Positions 56,516-64,000 of a DNA stretch of 64,000 nt are shown here, piece after piece; position 1 is the first letter of the stretch; each line of letters starts with the position of its first letter. The position numbers and the translations under genes are program-made. Source of the DNA: CAVVAH01 sp963746175 (GTDB lineage Bacteria; Actinomycetota; Actinomycetes; JACCUZ01); contig CAVVAH010000001.1 of NCBI GenBank assembly GCA_963746175.1, positions 1 through 64,000 on the forward strand, read 5' to 3'. The notes beneath the pieces were generated by a model. The model had not been told where the DNA came from and did not search any database. It worked only from the letters and a program-made list of their open reading frames with translations.

Positions 56516-57316
56516 ATGCGAGCGGTCGACCGGTTCCGGCACAGCGACGTCGCCCGGTTCGCCGCCCGCGGAGGACTGCTCTCGCGCGGCGTCCTCTACC
56601 TGCTGCTCGGCTACCTCGCGGCAGCCCTGGCCGCGGGCTGGGGCGGCCGGCCGGCCAACGCCCACGGCGCGCTGACCACGGTGGCTGCCCAGCCGGCCGG
56701 CTGGCTGGCCCTGGCGGGTGCCGCGGCCGGGTTCGCGGCGTTCGGCCTCATGCGGCTCGCCGGGGCGTACGGCGACCGCAGGGTCGGTCGCCTGCGCCGC
56801 CTCACGACGGCCGGGCAGGCCGCGTTCTACCTGGCGATGTCGACGGTCACCGTCCTGTTCCTCGCCGGCGACCGCGAGGCGGGATCGAGCCGGCAGTCCG
56901 ACTCCACCGCCGCGCGGCTGGTGATGTCCACGCCGGGCCGGCTGCTGCTGGCGACGGCCGGAGCGGTGGTCGTCTGCGTCTGTCTCTGGCAGCTGCGCCT
57001 CGCGGTGCAGGGCGGGTACGCCGACAGCCTCAGCACCCAGCGGCTCGGTCCACGGGGACGGCGGGTCGCCGACGTCGTGGGACGGGTGGGCATCGTCGCC
57101 CGGGCCGCCGCGGTGCTGCCGGTGGGCGGGCTGCTCGTCCTCGCAGCCTGGCAGGCGCGCCCCGGGGCCGCCCGCGATCTCGACGAGCTGCTCGACGGCC
57201 TGGTGCGCGACCCCGTCGGCCACGTGCTGGTCTGGGTGGTCGCGGCCGGGTTCGTCGTCTTCGCGGCGTACAGCTTCGTCGAGGTGCGCTACCGGGAGGT
57301 GCAGGCAGGGGACTGA
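56516..57316 (+). CDS. DUF1206 membrane protein
   Basis: A 266-residue integral membrane protein with six hydrophobic helices arranged as three related pairs, the DUF1206 pattern. The recurrent motif appears as ARGGLLSRGVLYLLLGYLA, GRLRRLTTAGQAAFYLAM and VGRVGIVARAAAVLPVGG. The function of DUF1206 is unknown. ATG 56516 is uncertain; GTG 56510 is an alternative. Its last base is adjacent to the stop of the convergent flavoprotein gene. Confidence 0.8.
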   Translation: MRAVDRFRHSDVARFAARGGLLSRGVLYLLLGYLAAALAAGWGGRPANAHGALTTVAAQPAGWLALAGAAAGFAAFGLMRLAGAYGDRRVGRLRRLTTAGQAAFYLAMSTVTVLFLAGDREAGSSRQSDSTAARLVMSTPGRLLLATAGAVVVCVCLWQLRLAVQGGYADSLSTQRLGPRGRRVADVVGRVGIVARAAAVLPVGGLLVLAAWQARPGAARDLDELLDGLVRDPVGHVLVWVVAAGFVVFAAYSFVEVRYREVQAGD

Positions 57317-58969
57317 TCAGGCGGTGGCGGCCGCGGCGGAGCGGCCGGCCGCGCGTCCGGAGAAGAGGCAGCCGCCGAGGAAGGTGCCCTCGAGCGCGCG
57401 GTAGCCGTGCATGCCGCCGCCGCCGAAGCCGGCCACCTCGCCGGCCGCCCAGACGCCGGGCAGCGGCTCGCCGTCGGGGCGCAGGACCCGCGCGTCGAGG
57501 TCGGTCTCGAGCCCGCCGAGCGTCTTGCGGGTCAGCAGGTGCAGCCTGACCGCGATGAGCGGGCCGGCCTTGGGGTCGAGCAGCCGGTGCGGGGTCGCGA
57601 CCCGGATCAGCTTGTCGCCGCGGTAGCGGCGGGCGCCGCGCAGCGCCGTCACCTGGCCGTCCTTGGTGAACGCGTTGGCCATCTCGCGGTCCCGCGCGAG
57701 GACGGTGCGCTCGACGTCGTCGTAGGACAGCAACGGCTGGTCGGTGAGGGCGTTCATGCCGTCGACCAGCGACCGCAGGTCGTCGCGCACCACGAAGTCG
57801 ACGCCGTGCTGCTTGAACTTCTCGACCGGTGCCGGCGCACCCGGCCGGACCCGGCCGAGCACCTGCCGGACGTCGCGGCCGGTGAGGTCGGGGTTCTGCT
57901 CCGAGCCGGAGAGTGCGAACTCCTTCTCGATGATCTTCTGAGTCAGCACGAACCACGTGTGTCCGTGCCCGGTGCGCTGGATGTGCGCGAGGGTGCCGAG
58001 GGTGTCGAAGCCGGGATAGAGCGGTCCGGGCAGCCGGCGCCCGGTCGCGTCCAGCCAGAGCGACGACGGGCCGGGCAGGATCCGGATGCCGTGCCCCGGC
58101 CAGACCGGGTCCCAGTTGGTGATCCCCTCGGTGTAGTGCCACATCCGATCCGCGTTCACGATGCTGGCGCCGGCCTGTTCCGTGATCGCCAGCATCCGGC
58201 CGTCGACATGTGCGGGGACGCCGGTGAGCATGCCCTCGGGGTACCGGCCGAGCCGCTCGGGCCAGGCCGCTCGGACCAGGTCGTGGTTGCCGCCGATGCC
58301 GCCTGAGGTGACCACCACGGCCTGTGTCGTCAGGGCGAACTCGCCGACCGCGGCGCGCGAGCTGCTGAAGCCGCGCCCCAGCGGGGACGGCTCCAGCACT
58401 GTGCCGCGTACGCCGTCGACCGTGCCGCCGGTGACGGTGAGCGCGTCGACCTGGTGCCGGTGCCGGACCTCGACCCGGCCGGCGTCGACGTGCGCCCGGA
58501 CCCGGCGCGCGAACGGCTCCACGACCCCGGGTCCGGTGCCCCAGGTGACGTGGAACCGGGGGACCGAGTTGCCGGGACCCTCCGCGTCGTAGCCGCCACG
58601 CTCCGCCCAGCCGACCACCGGGAACCACCGCATCCCCTGCGCGTGCAGCCACGAGCGCTTCTCCCCGGCGGCCCACTCGACGTACGCCCGGGCCCACCGG
58701 CGCGGCCAGTGGTCCTCGCGCTCGCGGTCGAAGCCGGCGGTGCCCTGCCAGTCCTGCCAGGCGAGGTCGAGCGAGTCGTGCACGCCCAGCCGGCGCTGCT
58801 CGGGGGAGTCGACGAGGAACAGCCCGCCGAACGACCAGTGCGCCTGGCCGCCGAGGTTGTGCTCGTTCTCCTGGTCGAGCAGCAGCACGTGGCGCCCGGC
58901 GTCGGCCGCCTCCGCGGTCGCGACCAGGCCGGCCAGGCCGGCCCCCACGACGATGACGTCGGCGTCCAC
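57317..58969 (-). CDS. FAD-binding dehydrogenase (KstD-like fumarate reductase/succinate dehydrogenase flavoprotein fold)
   Basis: A 550-residue flavoprotein. It begins with the dinucleotide-binding VIVVGAGLAGLVATAEAA and LLLDQENEHNLGGQAHWSFGG, and ends with GVWAAGEVAGFGGGGMHGYRALEGTFLGGCLFSG. The family is the FAD-binding dehydrogenases close to 3-ketosteroid dehydrogenase; the substrate is not known. GTG 58969 starts right at the nucleotide-binding domain and is the most usual start for the family; an ATG at 59011 is in frame. It is divergent from the DUF4192 gene. Confidence 0.82.
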   Translation of the reverse strand: MDADVIVVGAGLAGLVATAEAADAGRHVLLLDQENEHNLGGQAHWSFGGLFLVDSPEQRRLGVHDSLDLAWQDWQGTAGFDREREDHWPRRWARAYVEWAAGEKRSWLHAQGMRWFPVVGWAERGGYDAEGPGNSVPRFHVTWGTGPGVVEPFARRVRAHVDAGRVEVRHRHQVDALTVTGGTVDGVRGTVLEPSPLGRGFSSSRAAVGEFALTTQAVVVTSGGIGGNHDLVRAAWPERLGRYPEGMLTGVPAHVDGRMLAITEQAGASIVNADRMWHYTEGITNWDPVWPGHGIRILPGPSSLWLDATGRRLPGPLYPGFDTLGTLAHIQRTGHGHTWFVLTQKIIEKEFALSGSEQNPDLTGRDVRQVLGRVRPGAPAPVEKFKQHGVDFVVRDDLRSLVDGMNALTDQPLLSYDDVERTVLARDREMANAFTKDGQVTALRGARRYRGDKLIRVATPHRLLDPKAGPLIAVRLHLLTRKTLGGLETDLDARVLRPDGEPLPGVWAAGEVAGFGGGGMHGYRALEGTFLGGCLFSGRAAGRSAAAATA

Positions 58970-59079
58970 CCTCGGTGATGTCCTCTCGGTGCGGGATGCG
59001 GTCGTCCACATCGGCTGCTCGTCCACCGACCGGCGTACGGCGCCCGGACGCACCCTCCCACGGCCCGAGGCTCGACGGC

Positions 59080-60174
59080 ATGGAGCAGCGCAGGGACGGC
59101 CAGCGGCCGGGCGGGTGGGCCGGACACCCCGACGAGGGACGCGCCGTGGTGCGGCTGCGCGGGCCCGACGACGTCATCGGGATCCTGCCGTGGCGGCTCG
59201 GCTTCCACCCGACCGAGAGCCTGGTGCTGGTCGTGCTCCAGGGCAGCCGGCGACGCGAGCGGCTGGTGATGCGGCTCGACCTGCCGGCTGCGGACGACGA
59301 GGCGGCGGTGGCCGACGAGACCGCGGCCCGGGCTGCGCAGGCCGGGGCCGACGAGGTCCTCGTGCTCGTCTACACCGACGAGTGCGGTCCCGACGGTGCG
59401 CTCCCGCGGTGCGACCTCGTCGACGACCTGGTCGCCCTCCTGGCGGGCGCCGACGTCGACGTCCCCGAGGCCGTCCTCGTGAGCGGCGGCCGGCGGTGGT
59501 CCTACCTGTGCGCCGACGCCGGCTGCTGCCCGCCCGAGGGGGTGGCGCTCCCGGACCGGCCCACGTCGGCCGCCGACGCGTACGCCGCGGAGGCCGTCGG
59601 TCGCGGCACGGTGGTGCTGCCCGACCGCGAGGCGTTGCGGCGGAGCGTCACGCCGTCCGACCACGCGGTGGCCGTCGCCGTACGCGAGCAGGCCTGGGAC
59701 GAGCTCGACCTCCTGCTCACGTCGCGGGACGTCGCGGCGACCTCGGCCGGCCTGCTGTCGCGGCTGCGCGCGCGGTTCGCCCGCGGCGAGCGGGACGAGC
59801 CGACGCCCGCGGAGGCCCTGCTGGTCGCGCTCGGCCTGCGCGACACCCGGGCGCGCGACGCGCTGATGACCGCTGCGCTCGACGACGACGCCGCCGACGT
59901 GCGCGACCTGCTGCGTCAGGTGGTGCGGCTGGTCGGCGACGAGGTCGCCGCCCCCGTGTGCACGGCGCTGGGCTGGCTGGCGTACACCTCCGGGGAGGGG
60001 GCGCTCGCGCTGGTCGCCGTGGAGCGGGCCCTGCGGGCCGAGCCGGGCTGCACGATGGCTCGGCTCCTGCTCGGCGGCATCGACGGCATGGTCCGGCCCG
60101 CAGTGCTGCGCGACATCAGCCGCGCGGTGCGCGCCGACCTGGCCGCCGACGGGCCGAGAGCCCCCTCCCCGTGA
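59080..60174 (+). CDS. DUF4192 family protein
   Basis: A 364-residue soluble protein of DUF4192, common in actinobacteria. The core begins RLRGPDDVIGILPWRLGFHPTESLVLVVL, and the C-terminal part includes LGWLAYTSGEGALALVAVERAL and CTMARLL. Function unknown. ATG 59080 is chosen because a GAGGCT hexamer ends 7 nt before it; longer in-frame starts add only low-complexity residues. It reads away from the KstD-like gene. Confidence 0.8.
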   Translation: MEQRRDGQRPGGWAGHPDEGRAVVRLRGPDDVIGILPWRLGFHPTESLVLVVLQGSRRRERLVMRLDLPAADDEAAVADETAARAAQAGADEVLVLVYTDECGPDGALPRCDLVDDLVALLAGADVDVPEAVLVSGGRRWSYLCADAGCCPPEGVALPDRPTSAADAYAAEAVGRGTVVLPDREALRRSVTPSDHAVAVAVREQAWDELDLLLTSRDVAATSAGLLSRLRARFARGERDEPTPAEALLVALGLRDTRARDALMTAALDDDAADVRDLLRQVVRLVGDEVAAPVCTALGWLAYTSGEGALALVAVERALRAEPGCTMARLLLGGIDGMVRPAVLRDISRAVRADLAADGPRAPSP

Positions 60175-60206
60175 CTCCGGTCACTCCCTTGCGGGAACAA
60201 ATATTG

Positions 60207-60220
60207 AGCAAGCAAGCATT
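60207..60220. promoter_or_regulatory. candidate MarR-type operator before the azoreductase
   Basis: Read on the minus strand, AATGCTTGCTTGCT matches 12 of 14 bases of AATGCTTGTATGCT, which overlaps the -10 of the MarR gene at 22842-22855. The surrounding 60190-60225 is clearly more AT-rich than the window and probably holds the azoreductase promoter. This suggests that the MarR protein also controls the azoreductase. Confidence 0.5.
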
Positions 60221-60264
60221 GAGAGAGGTGACTCGTCCATCAGCGCACCCGCCAGGAGCCCCCC

Positions 60265-60978
60265 GTGACCTCAGTCCAGCCGCACCGCCCCCAGCTGTTC
60301 CGTCTCGACGCCAGCCTGGCGGGCGACACGTCGGTATCCCGCTCGGTGGCGGACTCCTTCGAGAAGGTCTGGTCGCTCGAGCACCCGGACGGCACCGTGC
60401 TGGGCCGGGACCTCGGCCGGGAGCCCGTGCCCTTCATCGACATGACGGCCGTCGGCGCGCGGTTCAGGCCGGCGGAGGACCGCAGCCCGGAGCAGCACGC
60501 CGCGGTGGAGCTCGCCGGGACGCTGACCGAGGAGCTGCTCTCGTCGGACGCCTACCTGCTCGCGGTCCCTCTCTACAACTGGACCCACCCGGCCAGCGTC
60601 CAGGCCTGGATCGACCGCATCCTCACCGCCACGCCGCTGCGCGCCGGCGAGGGCGAGCCGATCGCCGGCCGCCCGGCCGTCGTCGTCCACAGCCGAGGTG
60701 GCGGCTACGGCCCCGGCACGCCGCGCGAGGGCTGGGACCACGCCGAGCCCTACCTGCGCCGGATCCTCGAGGACGTCTGGAAGCTCGACGTCACCGTGGT
60801 CACCGCTGAGCTGACCCTGGCCGCGACCGTGCCCGCGATGGCGTCCTTCCGCGACCTCGGTGCCGCGTCGCTGCGGGCCGCGCACACCGCGGCCGAGGAC
60901 CACGCCCGGCGGGTCGCCGAGCTGGTCGCCGCCGACCGGCCCGCCGTCGACCTGACTGCCGTCCGCGAGGCCGTCTGA
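60265..60978 (+). CDS. FMN-dependent NADH-azoreductase (AcpD/AzoR family)
   Basis: A 237-residue flavodoxin-fold quinone/azo reductase. LFRLDASLAGDTSVSRSVADSF binds FMN phosphate, and VPLYNWTHPASVQAWIDRI and VVVHSRGGGYGPGTP are the other family blocks. Such enzymes reduce quinones by two electrons and so defend against electrophile stress. GTG 60265 has CAGGAG upstream. The operator-like sequence at 60207-60220 links it to the MarR-efflux pair, which fits a common response to quinones or other electrophiles. Confidence 0.88.
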   Translation: MTSVQPHRPQLFRLDASLAGDTSVSRSVADSFEKVWSLEHPDGTVLGRDLGREPVPFIDMTAVGARFRPAEDRSPEQHAAVELAGTLTEELLSSDAYLLAVPLYNWTHPASVQAWIDRILTATPLRAGEGEPIAGRPAVVVHSRGGGYGPGTPREGWDHAEPYLRRILEDVWKLDVTVVTAELTLAATVPAMASFRDLGAASLRAAHTAAEDHARRVAELVAADRPAVDLTAVREAV

Positions 60979-61019
60979 CCCACGGCCGCAGGCCGACGCC
61001 GCGACGCTAGGGTCGCGGC

Positions 61020-63509
61020 GTGCGGTGGCTGCGGCGGGTGCTGCTCGGGGTGCTCGTCCTGGTCCTCGTGGTCGCCGTGGCGGCCGGGGTCTTCGTCACC
61101 TGGACCGTCCGCCGGTCGTTCCCCCAGCGCGACGGGGCCGCAGCCCTGCCCGGGCTGCAGGGCGACGTCACCGTCTACCGCGACGACCACGGCGTGCCGC
61201 AGCTCTGGGCCGACGACGCCGACGACCTCTTCCGCGCGCAGGGCTACGTGCACGCGCAGGACCGGTTCTGGGAGATGGACTTCCGGCGGCACGTCACCGC
61301 CGGCCGGCTGTCCGAGCTGTTCGGGCCCGACCAGCTCGACACGGACGAGTTCGTCCGCACCCTCGGCTGGCGCCGGGTCGCCGAGCAGGAGCTCGACCTG
61401 CTGGCTCCCGAGACGGTCCGGTACCTGCAGGACTACGCCGACGGCGTGAACGCCTGGCTGACGGGCCGCAACGGCTCGGAGCTCAGCCTCGAGCACGGCA
61501 TCCTCGCGCTGAGCAACCGGTCGTACCACGTGGAGCCGTGGACACCCGCGGACTCGGTGGCGTGGCTCAAGGCGATGGCCTGGGACCTGCGCAGCAACCT
61601 CGACGAGGAGTACGACCGGGCCCGGGACGCGCACCGCGTGGGGCGCGACGTCGTCGAGTCGCTCTGGCCGGACTACCCCTACGACCGGCACCCGACGATC
61701 CTGTCGACCACCGAGCTGCCGGTGGAGCCGTCGCAGTCGGCCGCCCGGGTCGTGCCGACAGGACCGCAGCTGGCGGCGCTGCGGGCGGTGCACCAGGTCG
61801 TCGACCGGGTGCCCGACCTGCTCGGGCCGCACGGGAGCGGGCTCGGGTCCAACTCCTGGGTGGTCGGCGGCCAGTTCACGCGGAGCGGGCTGCCGCTGCT
61901 CGCCAACGACCCCCACCTCGGCCCGACCCTGCCGTCGGTGTGGACCCAGATGGGTCTGCACTGCACGACCGTCGGGCCGGACTGCCCGTTCGACGTCGCC
62001 GGCTTCACGTTCTCCGGCGTGCCTGGTGTCGTCGTCGGCCACAACCAGGACATCGCCTGGGGCTTCACGAACATGGCTCCCGACGTCACGGACCTCTACC
62101 TCGAGAAGGTCGACGGCGACCGCTACGAGTACGCCGGCCAGCAGCTGCCGCTCGTCGTGCGGACCGAGACCATCAAGGTGGCGGGGGAGGAGCCGCACAC
62201 CCTCAGGATCCGGTCGACACGGCACGGACCACTGCTCTCGGACGTGAGCAAGGGCTACCGGCGGCTCGGTCGGAAGTACGCCGTCGCGCTGCAGTGGACA
62301 GCGCTCACGCCGGGCCGCACCGTGGACGCGCTGTTCGCGCTCGACCGCGCCACCGGGTGGGAGGACATGCGCGCGGCCGCGGCGCTGTTCGAGGTGCCGG
62401 CGCAGAACATCGTCTACGCCGACACCGCCGGGCACATCGGCTACCAGTCGCCCGGCAGGATCCCGGTGCGCTCCGCCGGCAACGGGCAGTGGCCGGCGCA
62501 GGGCTGGACCGGCCAGCAGGAGTGGCGCGGCTACGTGCCCTTCGCGCAGCTGCCCTCGTCGTACGACCCGGTCGAGGGCTACGTCGTGACGGCCAACAAC
62601 CCGGTGGTGCCGCAGGGCTACCCGGTCTTCCTCACCGACGACTGGGACTTCGGCTACCGCGCCGCGCGGATCACCCAGCTGGTGTCGGCGCTCACCGGGC
62701 GCGGCGACGTCACGGCCGCCGACCTGGCGCAGGTCCAGGCCGACACGCACAACAACCTCGCGCCCGCGCTGCTGCCGGCGCTGGCCCGCGTCGACCCACC
62801 GGCGCGCGCCGCTGGTGCCGTCGCGCTGCTGGCCGGCTGGGACGGCTCGCAGGGCCCGGACTCGGCCGCGGCGGCGTACTTCAACGCGGTGTGGAAGCAG
62901 CTGCTGCGGATCGCCTTCCAGGACCAGCTGCAGAAGGCGCAACGACCCGACGGCAGCGGCCGCTGGATGACCCTCGTCACCGGGCTGCTGGACGACCCGA
63001 CGTCGACGTGGTGGGACGACGTCACCACGGCACGGCAGGTCGAGACCCGCGACGACGTGCTGCGCGCGGCGATGGGCGCGGCGTACGACGACCTCACCGA
63101 CCGCCTCGGCGACGACCCGGCGGACTGGCGCTGGGGGCGGCTGCACGCGCTGCCGATGGAGAGCCCGACGTTCGGCCAGTCCGGCATCGCGCCGGTCGAG
63201 TGGCTGGTCAACCGCGGGAAGGTCGAGGTGGGAGGTGGCGAGTCGACCGTCGACGCCACCGGGTGGACCACGACCGAGGGCTACGGCACCGACTGGATCC
63301 CGTCGATGCGGATGGTCGTCGACCTGGCCGACCTGGACGCCTCCCGGTGGGTGCTGCACTCCGGCGCCAGCGGCCACCCGTTCCACGAGAACTACACCGA
63401 CCAGACAGACCTGTGGCGCGACAACACCCGGGTGCCGTGGCTGTTCAGCCGGCCCGCCGTACGCCGCGCCGCCGAGCACACCCTGGTCCTGAACCCGTCC
63501 CGGGACTGA
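61020..63509 (+). CDS. penicillin acylase family N-terminal nucleophile hydrolase
   Basis: An 829-residue Ntn hydrolase precursor that self-cleaves into alpha and beta chains. The N-terminal helix (residues 5-30) anchors or exports it. The beta-chain nucleophile is Ser277 in GLGSNSWVVGG; LLANDPHL, GHNQDIAWGFTNMAPDV and VTANNPVVPQ are conserved active-site segments. Members cleave penicillin G, N-acyl-homoserine lactones or other acyl amides; which one is not predictable, so quorum quenching is possible. TAGGGT (61008-61013) ends 6 nt before GTG 61020 and no Shine-Dalgarno exists. Confidence 0.88.
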   Translation: MRWLRRVLLGVLVLVLVVAVAAGVFVTWTVRRSFPQRDGAAALPGLQGDVTVYRDDHGVPQLWADDADDLFRAQGYVHAQDRFWEMDFRRHVTAGRLSELFGPDQLDTDEFVRTLGWRRVAEQELDLLAPETVRYLQDYADGVNAWLTGRNGSELSLEHGILALSNRSYHVEPWTPADSVAWLKAMAWDLRSNLDEEYDRARDAHRVGRDVVESLWPDYPYDRHPTILSTTELPVEPSQSAARVVPTGPQLAALRAVHQVVDRVPDLLGPHGSGLGSNSWVVGGQFTRSGLPLLANDPHLGPTLPSVWTQMGLHCTTVGPDCPFDVAGFTFSGVPGVVVGHNQDIAWGFTNMAPDVTDLYLEKVDGDRYEYAGQQLPLVVRTETIKVAGEEPHTLRIRSTRHGPLLSDVSKGYRRLGRKYAVALQWTALTPGRTVDALFALDRATGWEDMRAAAALFEVPAQNIVYADTAGHIGYQSPGRIPVRSAGNGQWPAQGWTGQQEWRGYVPFAQLPSSYDPVEGYVVTANNPVVPQGYPVFLTDDWDFGYRAARITQLVSALTGRGDVTAADLAQVQADTHNNLAPALLPALARVDPPARAAGAVALLAGWDGSQGPDSAAAAYFNAVWKQLLRIAFQDQLQKAQRPDGSGRWMTLVTGLLDDPTSTWWDDVTTARQVETRDDVLRAAMGAAYDDLTDRLGDDPADWRWGRLHALPMESPTFGQSGIAPVEWLVNRGKVEVGGGESTVDATGWTTTEGYGTDWIPSMRMVVDLADLDASRWVLHSGASGHPFHENYTDQTDLWRDNTRVPWLFSRPAVRRAAEHTLVLNPSRD

Positions 63510-63522
63510 CGACGATGTCGGT

Positions 63523-63993
63523 TCACGGCACGTCCCACGAGCCGAGCACCGGCTGACCGCCGCGTCCGGCCCGGTGCCCGACCTCCCACGGCCACCTGCC
63601 GTGGTCGTCCCGCCAGACGACCTGCAGCGCCCGCAGGGCTGGGCCGTAGAGGGAGCCCGCCACGATCAGGTGCGCATCCGGCACGTCGACCCGGACCATC
63701 TGGACGACCGGGCCGCCGACCAACGGCACGATCTCGCCGGGCCGCCACGCCGTCGCGTGCAGGACGTGGTGGGCCAGGTCGACCAGGAGCTCGTAGCCGC
63801 GACGCTGGCTCATGCCCGTGACCACCAGCTCGGGCTCGTCCCGCTCGGTGAGCCCGACGGTGTACAAGAAGCCGCATCGGAGCCGGTCACCCTCGACTGC
63901 CTGCACCGTGAAGCCGTACGACGCGATCCTGGAACGTACGCCGACCAGGTAGTCGTCCCACGTCGCCTCGGGGTTGTCGCATGCCCAGCACAT
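63523..63993 (-). CDS. DUF4262 family protein
   Basis: A 156-residue protein with the DUF4262 layout: an N-terminal CWACDNP, then FLYTVGLTERDEPELVVTGM and the C-terminal RALQVVWRDDHGRWPWE. The family is widespread in actinobacteria and of unknown function. Two cysteines near the start could bind metal. ATG 63993 is seven bases from the window end, so the promoter is not visible. Convergent with the penicillin acylase-like gene. Confidence 0.82.
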   Translation of the reverse strand: MCWACDNPEATWDDYLVGVRSRIASYGFTVQAVEGDRLRCGFLYTVGLTERDEPELVVTGMSQRRGYELLVDLAHHVLHATAWRPGEIVPLVGGPVVQMVRVDVPDAHLIVAGSLYGPALRALQVVWRDDHGRWPWEVGHRAGRGGQPVLGSWDVP

Positions 63994-64000
63994 GTGACGA

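Overview
The window is 64 kb of very GC-rich DNA with dense genes, many GTG starts and many ATGA or TGATG overlaps between neighbours. Together with the gene content (a HelD/HelR-type helicase, DUF5302, DUF4192, DUF1206, a SARP/LuxR regulator, RsbA- and RsbW-type ATPases, many M20 and amidohydrolase enzymes) this points to an actinobacterium, perhaps close to Nocardioidaceae. The genus cannot be fixed from the sequence alone. I see no rRNA, tRNA, CRISPR array, transposase or phage gene, and no gene-free stretch longer than 300 bases.

Layout. 1-9.5 kb: a partial SURF1 gene, a TesB thioesterase, an MBL hydrolase, a FUSC-type membrane protein, a phosphotransferase, a VOC protein, then a HelD/HelR-type RNA polymerase-recycling ATPase divergent from an aldo/keto reductase. 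9.6-17.4 kb: a leftward trio (DinB-like, secreted propeller-like, MFS exporter), a cell-wall amidase, an EamA transporter and a membrane GGDEF-EAL protein. 17.4-20.6 kb: a leftward M20 amidohydrolase-hutF-GNAT operon of histidine degradation. 20.7-25.8 kb: a short adenylate kinase, DUF72, a MarR-MFS drug-efflux pair and an RsbW-like ATPase.

25.9-46.3 kb is the metabolic core, two divergent operons. Leftward: glycerate kinase, malate synthase, glycolate oxidase GlcD-GlcE-GlcF and an LldP-type permease. Rightward: a three-subunit xanthine dehydrogenase interleaved with an 8-oxoguanine-deaminase-like enzyme, then allantoinase, allantoicase, a fused CitE-like/OHCU decarboxylase, 5-hydroxyisourate hydrolase and urate oxidase. 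Together they carry purines from xanthine through urate and allantoin to ureidoglycolate, and glyoxylate/glycolate into central metabolism. An RsbA-like MEDS/ATPase gene lies between the operons.

46.3-64 kb: a flavin oxidoreductase downstream of a 1224-residue BTAD-AAA-LuxR regulator, YaaA, pirin, a heptad-repeat charged protein, PaiB, a VOC protein, an aldo/keto reductase, DUF1206, a KstD-like flavoprotein, DUF4192, an azoreductase, a penicillin-acylase-family hydrolase and DUF4262.

Non-coding structure is rich. There are large palindromes at gene ends, one of them a two-copy dispersed repeat, and paired inverted repeats between helR and the reductase. Two 15-bp boxes 21 bp apart lie in the glycerate kinase promoter. 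One box is shared between the MarR gene and the azoreductase 37 kb away, and many genes carry a -10 element only 6-8 nt before the start codon, the signature of leaderless transcripts.
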